In this document: piece after piece, positions 50,750 to 64,000 of the stretch | How positions within the stretch are numbered: the stretch's first letter is position 1 | Layout of the letters: each line of letters begins with the position of its first letter | Origin: Arthrobacter caoxuetaonis | GTDB taxonomy: Bacteria > Actinomycetota > Actinomycetes > Actinomycetales > Micrococcaceae | NCBI RefSeq assembly: GCF_023921125.1 | Contig: NZ_CP099466.1 | Span: 310,001-374,000, forward strand | Direction of reading: 5' to 3' | DNA: 64,000 nt | Made by a program: the position numbers and the translations under genes | Notes under the pieces: model-generated | Told to the model about the DNA's origin: nothing | What the model saw: the letters and a program-made list of their open reading frames with translations, nothing else | The model's database searches: none

Positions 50750-51055
50750 ATGCCTTCCTTCCGTGTCCAGCTGAACATCCTCGGGCTGCGCCCCGGAAAT
50801 GCTCCGGAGGCGGTGATGGACGCCGCCGTGGAGGCGCTGGAGGCGAGCCACCATGTGGAGGCCAACCAGCTGGACATCGTCTCGGGTGTTCCCCGGATTA
50901 CCCTCCGGATCATGGTCCCCGCCAACGAGTACGGCGTGGAAAATTCACAGGCCCGCCGCGCGGCAATGAACATGCGCCACGCGGTGGAACAAGTGGCTAA
51001 GTGTGAGCAGCTTCGGGTTCTTCGGCGGCAGCGCGGGCGCTGGCTTCCGCTGTGA
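50750..51055 (+). CDS. Small hypothetical protein
   Basis: 101 residues, start MPSFRVQLNILGLRPGNAPEAVMDAAVEAL; looks like a small alpha-beta domain. The last 20 residues are basic. GGAGG directly abuts ATG, which is poor spacing. Its 3' end overlaps the convergent membrane-protein gene by 59 bases. Not recognised. Confidence 0.6.
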   Translation: MPSFRVQLNILGLRPGNAPEAVMDAAVEALEASHHVEANQLDIVSGVPRITLRIMVPANEYGVENSQARRAAMNMRHAVEQVAKCEQLRVLRRQRGRWLPL

Positions 51056-52208
51056 GCCATTCGCGCTGCGCCCTCCTGCTCGCGTGATCGACCTGATGGC
51101 GGCGTGAACCGGCGGACACGAGGATCAGGAACGCGGCTGAAAAGGCTCCGACGGCGGGCCACACGGCGCCCGGCTCCTCCAGCAGCCGGGCCAGGCCCAT
51201 TCCGGCCAGTCCGAGGACCACGCTCCAGGCGACGGCAAGTTGGCCGCGGTCCGTCATGCAGATGGTGGTCACCCCGATAACCACCGAGACCAGTGCGATC
51301 AGTGTCCAGGCCTCTGCGCCCCAGCCTCCGGCGTCGGCCTGCTGCTGCGTCAGCCAGCTTCCCAGGCATGCCAGCAGCGCCAGGATGGAGACCCCCAGGA
51401 AGACCGCCAGCGGGCCGTTGGTGAACAGCCGTTCTTGGCGGCTCCCGGCGGGCCGCGAGGCAGTCAGGTGGATGGAAGTGAGTCCGAGGCCGACCTGTGC
51501 TCCCGCCAGCCCGAACCCAGCGGCGGGATTTCCGGTGTGGACCGCCCACAGCCACAGGACGGCCAGCACGACGGCGGCTGCCGTCAGCGGTCCTGCCCAG
51601 GCGTGGCGGGGGTTTTCGCGCTGGGACGGGAGCCACTGGAAGCAGGCATAGGCAACGCTGCCGGCAAAGACGGGTACCCAGAGGATCCACACCCACGCAA
51701 ACATCCCCAGAAATGACCCGGAGGGATCGAGGACATCCCCGGCGCCATGGGCCGGCACGGGCAGGCCATTCGCCGAGCGGGTCAGGAACCAGGCGGCCGG
51801 CGAGGCGGCGGTGACTGCCGCCGTGACCGTGATCCGCCGGGCCGTGGCTAGAGTTTCAGGACTGCCGGAGAGTGTGCTCGACAGTGCACCGGCGAACACC
51901 CGGGGGTTGAACCGGGCACGGGACGGGACCCGCAGATGATGATGATGTCCCTCTCCTAGGGCGGCTGGCGGGTGTGCAAGCAGACGGGTGAACTCGTCGT
52001 CAGCGGATGCCGGGATTCTTGCCGGCCGCGGAACCGCACTCCGGCCGGCTGTGCCCGCAGCCGCAGCCGCGGTGTGGATGGTGGGCGGCGCGGCCGGCGG
52101 AGGCGCGGGCGCCAGCGGAGGAACAAACGGCTTTTCGGCGCCGGGCCCCAAGGCACTGGCAACGCGGGGCGGCGGGGTTCCGGCGGGGCGTGCTGGACGG
52201 GGGAGCAT
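50997..52208 (-). CDS. Hypothetical polytopic membrane protein
   Basis: 403 residues. A Pro/Ala-rich N-terminal 100 residues containing GEGHHHHLRV is followed by about eight hydrophobic helices. FAWVWILWVPVFAGSVAYACFQW, by parts, faintly recalls TspO-like Trp-rich helices, but I cannot assign it. C-terminal tail basic, then acidic. The start may lie further in (several in-frame alternatives). Confidence 0.65.
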   Translation of the reverse strand: MLPRPARPAGTPPPRVASALGPGAEKPFVPPLAPAPPPAAPPTIHTAAAAAGTAGRSAVPRPARIPASADDEFTRLLAHPPAALGEGHHHHLRVPSRARFNPRVFAGALSSTLSGSPETLATARRITVTAAVTAASPAAWFLTRSANGLPVPAHGAGDVLDPSGSFLGMFAWVWILWVPVFAGSVAYACFQWLPSQRENPRHAWAGPLTAAAVVLAVLWLWAVHTGNPAAGFGLAGAQVGLGLTSIHLTASRPAGSRQERLFTNGPLAVFLGVSILALLACLGSWLTQQQADAGGWGAEAWTLIALVSVVIGVTTICMTDRGQLAVAWSVVLGLAGMGLARLLEEPGAVWPAVGAFSAAFLILVSAGSRRHQVDHASRRAQREWLTAEASARAAAEEPEAAHT

Positions 52209-52363
52209 GCCGTGTTCCTTTGAGTCGGTGGACTGTTCCGGGACGCTGCCCCGATGCGAATCCCAACCCTAGCCAGCGGCTGCAGGTTCGCGGAAGGGTT
52301 TTTGCGGGTCTATTTGCAGGTCAGGCCTTCCCCCAGGCTTCCCGCGGCGCTATGGTGCAGCGG

Positions 52364-53281
52364 CTATGGTGCTGCGGCCGCCGGCGGAAAGGCATCGAGC
52401 GAGAGGCCGCTGCGGTACTGGACCGTCTGCCGTGTCAGGGGATCCATGAACTCCACGGAGCGGGCCAGGAGCTGCAGTGGGCGGGTGTAGTCATCCGGTG
52501 CCTGGTCGAGGAGGACGGGATAGAACGGGTCATTGAGGATGCCGATCCCCAATGAGGCCATGTGCACGCGAAGCTGGTGGGTCTTCCCCGTGTGCGGGAG
52601 CAGCCGGTAGCGGCCGAGCCCGTTGGACTCTTCCAGCAGCTCGATCCGCGTTTCGGCGTTGGGTTCGCCTGCCACTTCCTGGGCCAGGAGGTAGGTGCGC
52701 GACTTGATCATCCGGCTTCGCACCGTGAGCGGAAGCTCCAGGTCCTCCCGAACCGGAGCGACGGCCTCGTATTCCTTCTCGATGCGCCGTTTCTCGAACA
52801 TGACCTGGTATTTGCCGCGGGTTTCCGGGTTGGTGGAAAACAGCAGCACTCCGGCCGTCATCCGGTCCAGGCGGTGCATGGGAATCAGGTCTGGAATATC
52901 CAGGGCTACCCTCAGCCGGACCAGCGCGGATTCGGCGACGTACATCCCGCCGGGAGTCGTGGGCAGGAAGTGTGGCTTGTCCACGACCAGGAGGTTCTCG
53001 TCCTGGTGCAGGATGCTGATTTCTACCGGAAGGCGGTCTTCCTGGGGCAGCTCGCGGTAGTACCAAATGAAGGTGTGTTCGCTCAGCGGTGTCCGGCGGG
53101 TCAGAGCAGCTCCGCCCAGGCCCACCACCTCGCCCCGGTCGAAACGGTCGATGATGCCGTCCGGATCAACGTGCCCGAAGCGGTCAAGGACGTAGTCCAT
53201 GGCGGTCTCCCACGGCCCTTCGCCGGGCAGGCGCAGCCGGGTGGCATTGACGCCGTTTCGTACAGGAAGGGGGGATTGCAT
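52364..53281 (-). CDS. RluA-family pseudouridine synthase
   Basis: 305 residues. Catalytic Asp in MHRLDRMTAGVLLF; the LLVVDKPHFLPTTPGG strand and GKTHQLRVHMASLG are typical. ATG shares its A with the stop of the Nei gene (TGATG), so it is translationally coupled to DNA-repair genes. Target RNA not deducible. Confidence 0.88.
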   Translation of the reverse strand: MQSPLPVRNGVNATRLRLPGEGPWETAMDYVLDRFGHVDPDGIIDRFDRGEVVGLGGAALTRRTPLSEHTFIWYYRELPQEDRLPVEISILHQDENLLVVDKPHFLPTTPGGMYVAESALVRLRVALDIPDLIPMHRLDRMTAGVLLFSTNPETRGKYQVMFEKRRIEKEYEAVAPVREDLELPLTVRSRMIKSRTYLLAQEVAGEPNAETRIELLEESNGLGRYRLLPHTGKTHQLRVHMASLGIGILNDPFYPVLLDQAPDDYTRPLQLLARSVEFMDPLTRQTVQYRSGLSLDAFPPAAAAP

Positions 53282-54126
53282 CACCCTTCAAGGGTACCGG
53301 CGCCGGAGGCCGCCTCCCCGAGATCCGGTGGCGGCTGGCAGCGCGGACAGTAGTACAGGTCCCGCAGCTCGAGTTCGTTGTCGCCGACGAGTTCGTGGAC
53401 CACCCTGGTTCCGCAGCGCAGGCAGCCGCGCTTTTCACGGTTGTAGACCCAGAGCGGATCCCGGCCGGCAAGTCCTGTGGTGATGCGGCGGGAGCGGGAC
53501 TTGTTGGCTTCGAGCAGCCGCTTGGAAAGATCCACCAGGCGGGGGAGGTCAGGTACATCCCGCACCGGAGTCAGTGGATGCACCCCCACCAGGAAACACA
53601 GCTCACAGCGGTAGACGTTGCCGATCCCGGCGAGGTTCCGCTGGTCGAGCAGCGCCAACCCCACCGGCCGTTCCGGAACGGCCTCCAGCCTCCGGAGGGC
53701 TTCCGCGGGATCCCAGTCCGGTCCCAGCAGGTCCGGCCCCAGATACCCGACCGCCTCGTCCTCTCCGCTGCGCGGCAAGACACGCAGGATGCCCAGCTCG
53801 AACCCCACCGCCTGCCGCGAAACGGTCTCCAGCACAGCCCGCGCCTTGAACGCCGGACGGCGCCAGCGTTCGCCGCGGTTGTAGATGTGCCAGAGCCCTT
53901 CCATCTTTAAGTGCGAATGGACGGTCCAGCCCTCATCATCGCCGGGACCCGGAGCGATCCGGATGAGCAGGTGCTTCCCGCGCGAGGCGACCCCTTCGAC
54001 AACGCGGCCGCTGAGGTCCGTCGTCGCAAACCGCGGAACCCGGAAGTCGGTCCGGGTCAGCTCGGCTCCTGCCAAGGCGGCCTGCAGGTCACGGGCTGCC
54101 CGCCAGACGGTATCCCCCTCAGGCAC
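53281..54126 (-). CDS. Endonuclease VIII-like DNA glycosylase
   Basis: 281 residues. GTG 54126 gives (M)PEGDTVWRAARDLQAAL, with Pro 2 and Glu 3 for catalysis, and has GGAGGT five bases upstream. RNLAGIGNVYRCELCF and the terminal zinc finger (GCLRCGTRV, YYCPRCQ) are intact. It excises oxidised pyrimidines. Between Lhr and the pseudouridine synthase; Lhr-Nei pairs are common in actinobacteria. A paralogue is at 18455. Confidence 0.92.
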   Translation of the reverse strand: MPEGDTVWRAARDLQAALAGAELTRTDFRVPRFATTDLSGRVVEGVASRGKHLLIRIAPGPGDDEGWTVHSHLKMEGLWHIYNRGERWRRPAFKARAVLETVSRQAVGFELGILRVLPRSGEDEAVGYLGPDLLGPDWDPAEALRRLEAVPERPVGLALLDQRNLAGIGNVYRCELCFLVGVHPLTPVRDVPDLPRLVDLSKRLLEANKSRSRRITTGLAGRDPLWVYNREKRGCLRCGTRVVHELVGDNELELRDLYYCPRCQPPPDLGEAASGAGTLEG

Positions 54127-54152
54127 TGCACACCTCCGGACCGGCATAAAAC

Positions 54153-58973
<4,821 letters not shown>

Positions 58974-59156
58974 GCACCCATTGTTCACCACCACACTGAC
59001 AGGCGGGGCTCACCTCCGGCCCGTTCGGCTCCCGGCTAAATGCGCGAGGAAAACCGGCGGAACTGCTGCCATACACGCCCGGATCCTGATTTCCGCGTTT
59101 CTTAGGACGGCCTGCAGGATGATGGTTGCAGCAACAAGCACGCGTACAGGGGGATT

Positions 59157-59645
59157 ATGGACAGCGGCACCCTTCGTTCCTTGGAGGTCACCGGTCCCGC
59201 CGTCGCACGGATGGCCCGGGCACGGCGACGGAGGATGACGGCCCAGGTGCTCATGCTCGCCAGTTGGGTGCCGCTGCTCCCGGCCATTCTGCTGGTGCTC
59301 CTGAGCGGGCTGCTTCCACCGCTGATCGGAGAAGCAGCGGGATACCTGCTCGTGGTCTGCTTCCTGCTCGGATTCGCGCTCTGGATTCCGGAATCCTTCT
59401 TCCGCAGGCGCGAGGAGGCGGCACGGCACAAAGCGTTTCCGGAGGTGGAATCAGCGCTGGCAGGGCTCCGCGCCGGCTGGCAGTTGGAGTGGTACGTTCC
59501 CTACGGTCTGGGATGGGACCGGCTGGTCACCCGCGGGAGCTGGAAACAGCGGTTCGAATGGCGGGTGGTTTACCAGGGAGGCACCATGCTGCTCACGGAA
59601 ATCCCGGCAGCAGAACACCAGGAGGACGACGAGGGCAAAGACTGA
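59157..59645 (+). CDS. Hypothetical membrane protein
   Basis: 162 residues. A basic N-terminal 28 residues (ARMARARRRRM), two membrane helices (about 31-52 and 56-78), then a soluble Trp-rich domain of about 80 residues (GWQLEWYVPYGLGWDRL). Divergent from lhr by 183 bases. Not recognised. Confidence 0.7.
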   Translation: MDSGTLRSLEVTGPAVARMARARRRRMTAQVLMLASWVPLLPAILLVLLSGLLPPLIGEAAGYLLVVCFLLGFALWIPESFFRRREEAARHKAFPEVESALAGLRAGWQLEWYVPYGLGWDRLVTRGSWKQRFEWRVVYQGGTMLLTEIPAAEHQEDDEGKD

Positions 59646-59651
59646 TGGCGG

Positions 59652-60362
59652 CTAAGCCGGACCGCTGGCGTCCACGGCGACCAGGATGAGCTGCGCCAGC
59701 TCCGCCGGGCGGGTGAACTGCGGCCAGTGCCCGGTGGGCAGGTCAACGAAGTCAACGTCGCTGATCCGGGCAAGTTCACTCACGTACGGATGCCCGTCCT
59801 CGATCAACTGTTGAAGGACCGACGCCGGAAACTCGCAGGCAATCACGGTAGCCGGAACATCCCAGCGCCGTTCATTGGAGAGTTGCTGGCGGTCGCGGGT
59901 GACAGCAGCCGGCTCGGGCCGCGATATGGCCCGAAACTGCTCCTTCAACGGCTCTGTCAGCCCGATGAGGTCCGCATCGTCGAAGGCATCCCAGTCCGGC
60001 AGCGGTACCTCTCCACCGGTAACAGGCAGCCCGTCATTGATCGCCGCGCCCTCGCCGAGCGGACCGGCATCCACATAGATGGTGCGCAGCACGCGGTCCG
60101 GCCGGGCATCGACTGCGCCGTAGGCGATACCGCCACCGCCGGAATGGCCAACCAGCACCACCGGGCGGTCCAGGCCGTCAATGGCCTGCACCACGGCGTC
60201 GATGTGGTCCTGCAGGCCGATGCCGCTGCGGTCTGCCTCGACGGACTCCAATCCGGGCAGGGTCAGCGGATGCACGGTATGCCCGGCCGCTTTTAGGGCG
60301 GGAGTGACCCCCGACCAGGATGATGCGTCCAGCCAGAAACCCGGAACCAGGATGATGTCCAT
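59652..60362 (-). CDS. Alpha/beta hydrolase
   Basis: 236 residues. The nucleophile elbow GHSGGG and the terminal His in TGHWPQF are present, with an N-terminal VPGFWLDASSW oxyanion region. Cytoplasmic. Resembles esterases of the pimeloyl-ester/EstC type; substrate unknown. Convergent with the upstream membrane-protein gene. Confidence 0.85.
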   Translation of the reverse strand: MDIILVPGFWLDASSWSGVTPALKAAGHTVHPLTLPGLESVEADRSGIGLQDHIDAVVQAIDGLDRPVVLVGHSGGGGIAYGAVDARPDRVLRTIYVDAGPLGEGAAINDGLPVTGGEVPLPDWDAFDDADLIGLTEPLKEQFRAISRPEPAAVTRDRQQLSNERRWDVPATVIACEFPASVLQQLIEDGHPYVSELARISDVDFVDLPTGHWPQFTRPAELAQLILVAVDASGPA

Positions 60363-60424
60363 GGGACGGACCTTAGGGGATGGCCCGCGGACAGGCCAGC
60401 CCCTGGCACCGGAAGACGGAGCAG

Positions 60425-61927
60425 TTAGCGTGCAGGAACCGTTTCCGGATCTTCGGCACCGCGCCGGGCGAGGTCCCGCGCCTCATCGAAGTTCTTGTCC
60501 ATTCCGGCCGGAGCCCGGGTGAACAGGCTGACGACGACGGCAAGCAGCAGGTTCACGGCGAAGCCCGGGATGATCTCGTACAGGGTGGAGGAGAGTTCCG
60601 AGGTGCCCCAGGCGAAGGCCGTCACGGCACCTGCCGCCATGCCGGTGAGGGCACCGGCTGCGGTGAGCCGGCGCCAGAAGAGGCACAGCAGGATGGTGGG
60701 CCCGAAGGCCGCACCGAAGCCCGCCCACGCAAAGCCGACCAGGTCCAGGATCGAGTTGCTGCGGTCCAGTGCCAGCAGGATCGACACCACGGAAACGACC
60801 AGCACCGCACCGCGGCCGAGCATTACCAGCAGCCTCTGGGAGGCGTCCTTCTTGACCACAATCTTGTACAGGTCTTCCACCAGGGCGGAGGACGTGACGA
60901 TCAGCTGGCTGGAAATGGTGCTCATGATGGCGGCCAGGACGGCGGCCAGCACAAACCCGGCCACCAGCGGATGGAACAGGGTCTGTGCCAAGCTCAGGAA
61001 CACAGCCTCGGGATCATCCAGCGTCAGGTTGTTCTGCTGGAACCAGGCCGCACCGACCAGGGCGGTGAACACGGCTCCGGTGACGCTCAGCAGCATCCAC
61101 CCGACGCCGATCCGGCGGCCCGCTACGGCGTCGGCAGGGGAGCGCAGGGCCATAAAGCGGACAATGATGTGGGGCTGGCCGAAGTAGCCCAGGCCCCAGG
61201 CGAGGGCAGAGATGACGGCCAGCGCCGTCGTGCCGGCCACCGGGTTGAGCATGGCGGGGTCGATTTCGCGCAGCGATTCGGCCATGCCGGACGGCCCGCC
61301 CACCAGGAAGATGCCCACCAACGGGACGGCGATGAGGGCGATCACCATCATCAGGCCCTGCACCACGTCGGTGTAGCTCGCGCCCAGGAACCCGCCGAAG
61401 AGGGTGTAGGCGATGGTCACTCCGCCCACGATCAGCATGCCGGTGGTGTAGCTGGAACCAAAGGAACTCTCGAAGAAGACACCGCCGGCCACCATGCCGG
61501 AAGAGACGTAGAAGGTGAAGAAGACCAGAATGATGATGCCCGAGACGACGCGCAGCACGCGCGTGCGGTCCTGCAGCCGGTTCTCCAAGAAGCTCGGCAC
61601 CGTAATCGAGTTGTTGGCCACCAGTGTGTAGGAGCGCAGCCGCGGGGCGACGAACTTCCAGTTCAGCCAGGCGCCGATGGTGAGCCCGACGGCGATCCAG
61701 GCTTCGGTGAGTCCGGAGAGGTAGATGGCACCCGGCAGGCCCATCAGCAGCCAGCCGGACATGTCTGAGGCTCCCGCGCTGAGTGCTGCAACACCTGGCT
61801 TCAGCCCCCGCCCGGCCAGCATGTAGTCATCCAGGTTTGAGGTGCGGCGGTAGGCCCACCACCCGATGGCCAGCATGGCGGCCATATAAATGAGCAGGGC
61901 AATCAGCTTGTACGTTTCGTCAGTCAT
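60425..61927 (-). CDS. putP: Sodium/proline symporter
   Basis: 500 residues with 13 membrane helices of the SSS family. AGRGLKPGVAALSAGASDMSGWLLMGLPGA, by parts, is the PutP signature in helix 2, and WGLGYFGQPHIIVRFMA the later conserved loop. It imports proline with sodium for nutrition or osmoprotection. Confidence 0.92.
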   Translation of the reverse strand: MTDETYKLIALLIYMAAMLAIGWWAYRRTSNLDDYMLAGRGLKPGVAALSAGASDMSGWLLMGLPGAIYLSGLTEAWIAVGLTIGAWLNWKFVAPRLRSYTLVANNSITVPSFLENRLQDRTRVLRVVSGIIILVFFTFYVSSGMVAGGVFFESSFGSSYTTGMLIVGGVTIAYTLFGGFLGASYTDVVQGLMMVIALIAVPLVGIFLVGGPSGMAESLREIDPAMLNPVAGTTALAVISALAWGLGYFGQPHIIVRFMALRSPADAVAGRRIGVGWMLLSVTGAVFTALVGAAWFQQNNLTLDDPEAVFLSLAQTLFHPLVAGFVLAAVLAAIMSTISSQLIVTSSALVEDLYKIVVKKDASQRLLVMLGRGAVLVVSVVSILLALDRSNSILDLVGFAWAGFGAAFGPTILLCLFWRRLTAAGALTGMAAGAVTAFAWGTSELSSTLYEIIPGFAVNLLLAVVVSLFTRAPAGMDKNFDEARDLARRGAEDPETVPAR

Positions 61928-61973
61928 GCAGCCGTTCCGGTCAGTTCCGTATCGCGTCGGTAAGGGTCAGGAC

Positions 61974-62010
61974 GGCCCGCGCACACCGAACAAGAACGGT
62001 GGTGCGGGCC
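61974..62010 (-). terminator. Possible terminator after the DUF4232 gene
   Basis: GGCCCGC and GCGGGCC arms with a partly paired inner CACC/GGTG stem, about 85 bases downstream of the lipoprotein stop. A T tract is absent. Confidence 0.35.
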
Positions 62011-62093
62011 ACAAGTGCCCATAAGTATGCCAAGCGCGGAACACGACGGCCAATTTGCCATCTGCTGGAATTGGGTGACGAAGGCGCCCTGTG

Positions 62094-62738
62094 CTAGCGC
62101 GGACCGGTGAGCGGACCGACCTCCAAAAGCTCGACTTCTTCGTTGCTGCAGCCGTATCCGGCACGGGCGATGTTGAGGTGGGCAGTGTCTTCCGGGGGGA
62201 AAATGCGGAGCCCGGAAACCGACACCGATGAGCACTCCTCGCCGTAATTCTCCGGGCGGGTTTCGCGGAGTGTTGCAACAGCGGACTGCCCCGGAGCCAG
62301 GGTCACTGCCACGGCGTCGGTCCCGCCGGAACGGGTAGCCGGTGCACCGACCTGCGTCCCTGATATCCCGAGGTAGGAGACACCCGGGAACCCGAAGGTG
62401 GAGCACGGCTCGGAGGAGGTGTTCGTCAGCACCAGGTCGCGGTAGACGCTGCCGGCGGCACCTCCGCCCGGGGTGTCTTCGACCGCTGCGGAGAGTTTGT
62501 CTGCCGTGCAGGGTGCTGCGCCCTCAACGGAAGGCGCAGACGTTTCGGGTGCCGCGGTGGCGTTGCGGGAGCCGCTCGGGGAGCCGCTCGGTGAGGCGCC
62601 CGCCGTCGTGCCGGCCGACGGAGTGGGGGACGCTGACTCATCCGCATTGTCGCTGCCTCCGCACCCTGCCAGAACCAGGGCGGCGACAAGCAGGCCTGAG
62701 GAAAGGAGGAGCGGGGTTCGGGCGGCCGTGGTTCTCAT
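62094..62738 (-). CDS. DUF4232-type lipoprotein
   Basis: 214 residues. Lipobox LAGC after a hydrophobic stretch, then a Ser/Pro/Thr-rich linker of about 50 residues, then a DUF4232-like domain with two Cys pairs and beta-rich segments (LVLTNTSSEPCSTFGFPGVSYLG, by parts). ATG 62738 follows AGGGTGA. Membrane-anchored, role unknown. Confidence 0.8.
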   Translation of the reverse strand: MRTTAARTPLLLSSGLLVAALVLAGCGGSDNADESASPTPSAGTTAGASPSGSPSGSRNATAAPETSAPSVEGAAPCTADKLSAAVEDTPGGGAAGSVYRDLVLTNTSSEPCSTFGFPGVSYLGISGTQVGAPATRSGGTDAVAVTLAPGQSAVATLRETRPENYGEECSSVSVSGLRIFPPEDTAHLNIARAGYGCSNEEVELLEVGPLTGPR

Positions 62739-62829
62739 GAGTTCACCCTGAACCTGTCGATTGACATGGTCAAACCGCACCGCGGGTCCGTCCCGAACCA
62801 CACCAAATTGTTACGGAAGGGGCGAATGG

Positions 62830-63285
62830 TTATTCGTGGTGATACGGGCGCCCGGCGGCGATCTCCTGTGCACGGTAGACCTGCTCCGCGAGGATCAGGC
62901 GGACCAGCTGATGCGGAAAGACCAGGGGCGAGAGGGACCAGACGAAGTCCGCGCGGTCGTGGACGCTTTGGTCCACGCCGTAGGCACCGCCGATGATCAG
63001 CGTGACATTGCGTGAATTGTCCAGCGGCTTCTGCAGCGTCTTCGCGAGCTGCGGCGAGGTGATGGCTTTGCCGCGCTCATCGAGGAGGATCACGTAGTCG
63101 CTGCCGAGCTTGGCCAGCAGCCGCTCCGACTCCTCTTTGCGGGCGGCGTCGTTTTCCCGCGCGGAATGCGGGATGGAAATCCAGGACAGGTCGAAGGGTT
63201 TTTTCAGCCGCTTCTCGTAGCGGCGGATCCCGTCAACCACCCAGTCCTCGTGCTTGCGGCCGACCATCAGAACGCGTAATGCCAT
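62830..63285 (-). CDS. rlmH: 23S rRNA (pseudouridine1915-N3)-methyltransferase
   Basis: 151 residues, SPOUT fold. YVILLDERGKAITSPQLA, LIIGGAYGVDQSV and SLSPLVFPHQLVRLILAEQVYRA, by parts, are diagnostic, ending in GRPYHHE. It methylates pseudouridine 1915 in 23S rRNA helix 69. ATG 63285 gives the usual short MALRVLMVGR start. Confidence 0.95.
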   Translation of the reverse strand: MALRVLMVGRKHEDWVVDGIRRYEKRLKKPFDLSWISIPHSARENDAARKEESERLLAKLGSDYVILLDERGKAITSPQLAKTLQKPLDNSRNVTLIIGGAYGVDQSVHDRADFVWSLSPLVFPHQLVRLILAEQVYRAQEIAAGRPYHHE

Positions 63286-63401
63286 GCCTCTATTGAATAC
63301 CGGCAGCGGACGGCGCAGAAACACGCGGCGCGGCTGCCCCTCGGTGGTCGGCGGGTCTAGACTCCCGGGCAGTGGGCCGTAAACGAACGGAGTGCGCAGC
63401 T

Positions 63402-64000
63402 ATGAGCCAAACACGGGCGGTTGTCCTTGGCGGCGGGGGAGTAGCGGGGATCGCATGGGAGATGGGCGTGCTGGCGGCGCTGCTGGAGGAAGGCATCGAC
63501 CTGAACGCCGCGGATCTGGTGGTGGGTACTTCTGCCGGGTCGATGGTGGGGGCGGCGCTGCGCGCCGGACTGCTGCCGCAGGTCCTGGCAGCACAGCTCG
63601 ACGACGCCGGGGCGGCGCTGGCTGGGCCGGGAATCGATGCGCCGTACCAGGATCCGAGCGGGTTCAGCAGCGAGGCCTTTATCGAGCTGACGGCAACGGC
63701 GGGACGCGGCGACGGCGATGAGAAGGCGGCCCGGGCGAGGGTAGGCCAGCTGGCGCGCACCACTCCAGCGGTGATGACCGAGGGGGAGTGGGTGTCCAGC
63801 ATCCGTTCCCTGCTGCCGCAGCAGCAGTGGCCGGACAAACCGTTTGGGATTGCGGTGGTGGATGCGGAGGACGGCTCGTTCACGGTGCTGGATGCCATGT
63901 CCGACGTCGAGCTGGCCCGCGCGATTGCCGCCAGCTGCGCCGTGCCCACCGTCTGGCCGCCGGTCACCATCCTCGGCCGGCAGTACATGGACGGCGGGAT
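63402..64000 (+). CDS. Patatin-like phospholipase (3' end beyond the window)
   Basis: At least 199 residues, truncated by the right edge. Oxyanion loop GGGGVAG at the N-terminus, nucleophile elbow GTSAGS (about 46) and the dyad Asp in YMDGG (about 197) are seen. Cytoplasmic serine lipid acyl hydrolase of the RssA-like group. ATG 63402 has no strong ribosome site. Divergent from rlmH. Confidence 0.85.
   Translation, partial: MSQTRAVVLGGGGVAGIAWEMGVLAALLEEGIDLNAADLVVGTSAGSMVGAALRAGLLPQVLAAQLDDAGAALAGPGIDAPYQDPSGFSSEAFIELTATAGRGDGDEKAARARVGQLARTTPAVMTEGEWVSSIRSLLPQQQWPDKPFGIAVVDAEDGSFTVLDAMSDVELARAIAASCAVPTVWPPVTILGRQYMDGG

Noticed and set aside
60380..61768. 462-codon open frame antisense to putP
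   Set aside because: Low-complexity Asp/Gly/His/Gln product with no family motif; a shadow of the symporter gene.

Overview
The window is high-GC actinobacterial DNA and fits an Arthrobacter-like member of the Micrococcaceae. This is inferred from gene content and arrangement (a RamB/ScfR-type regulator divergent from isocitrate lyase, an Lhr helicase with Nei and an RluA-type synthase, vanillate demethylase, an ECF41 sigma factor), not from a marker gene. It carries about 46 protein genes, two of them touching the window edges, and I see no tRNA, rRNA or CRISPR array.

Layout. (1) 1-7398: a tightly coupled four-gene operon. It encodes a membrane-bound single-module synthetase with the full architecture of epsilon-poly-L-lysine synthetase (adenylation, carrier, six membrane helices around three tandem hexapeptide-repeat domains), a DapA enzyme of the lysine/diaminopimelate pathway, a DUF418/acyltransferase-like membrane protein and an exported L,D-transpeptidase-like protein. 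My manual reading of the adenylation pocket gives DAESIGTVI(K), which fits a basic amino acid such as lysine. This is the best candidate for an undescribed system: a cationic homopolymer made, and possibly transported, modified or attached at the envelope, by one operon. (2) 7461-10904: an orphan small protein, an M1 peptidase, a VOC protein and an amino-acid permease. (3) 11041-16707: the glyoxylate shunt (aceB, aceA) with its divergent regulator, two copies of a REP-like palindrome, and map. (4) 16778-19342: a DoxX gene with a textbook ECF41 promoter, followed by the ECF41 sigma gene. The pair is bracketed by an intact Fpg/Nei gene and a decayed copy of that gene's first 90 bases.

(5) 19353-30887: a catabolic locus with an extradiol dioxygenase, two FAH-family hydrolases, a cyclase-family hydrolase, a flavin monooxygenase and an ACMSD-like amidohydrolase on the plus strand. 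Facing it are a LysR regulator and an RbsA/RbsC-type ABC importer with a lipoprotein receptor. The promoters at the two outer ends share the 17-bp palindrome TATCC-N7-GGATA, and both also have CRP/GlxR-like sites, so they look like one regulon. The substrate is unknown. (6) 30976-34599: a large secreted subtilase. (7) 34961-38530: vanillate demethylase genes vanA, vanB and a transporter behind a VanR-like operator, followed by the left end of a decayed IS481-type element. (8) 38696-52208: housekeeping and orphan genes, including a DsbA-like protein, ThiD/PdxK, a TetR gene with its palindrome, a queuosine-precursor transporter facing tgt, a GH76 protein and an SDR/acyl-CoA dehydrogenase pair. 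(9) 52364-64000: RluA-type synthase, Nei and Lhr in one operon, then a hydrolase, PutP, a DUF4232 lipoprotein, rlmH, and a patatin-like gene that runs off the right edge.

All start codons, motif positions and operator matches were read by eye. Names of families rest on recognised motifs and not on a database search.
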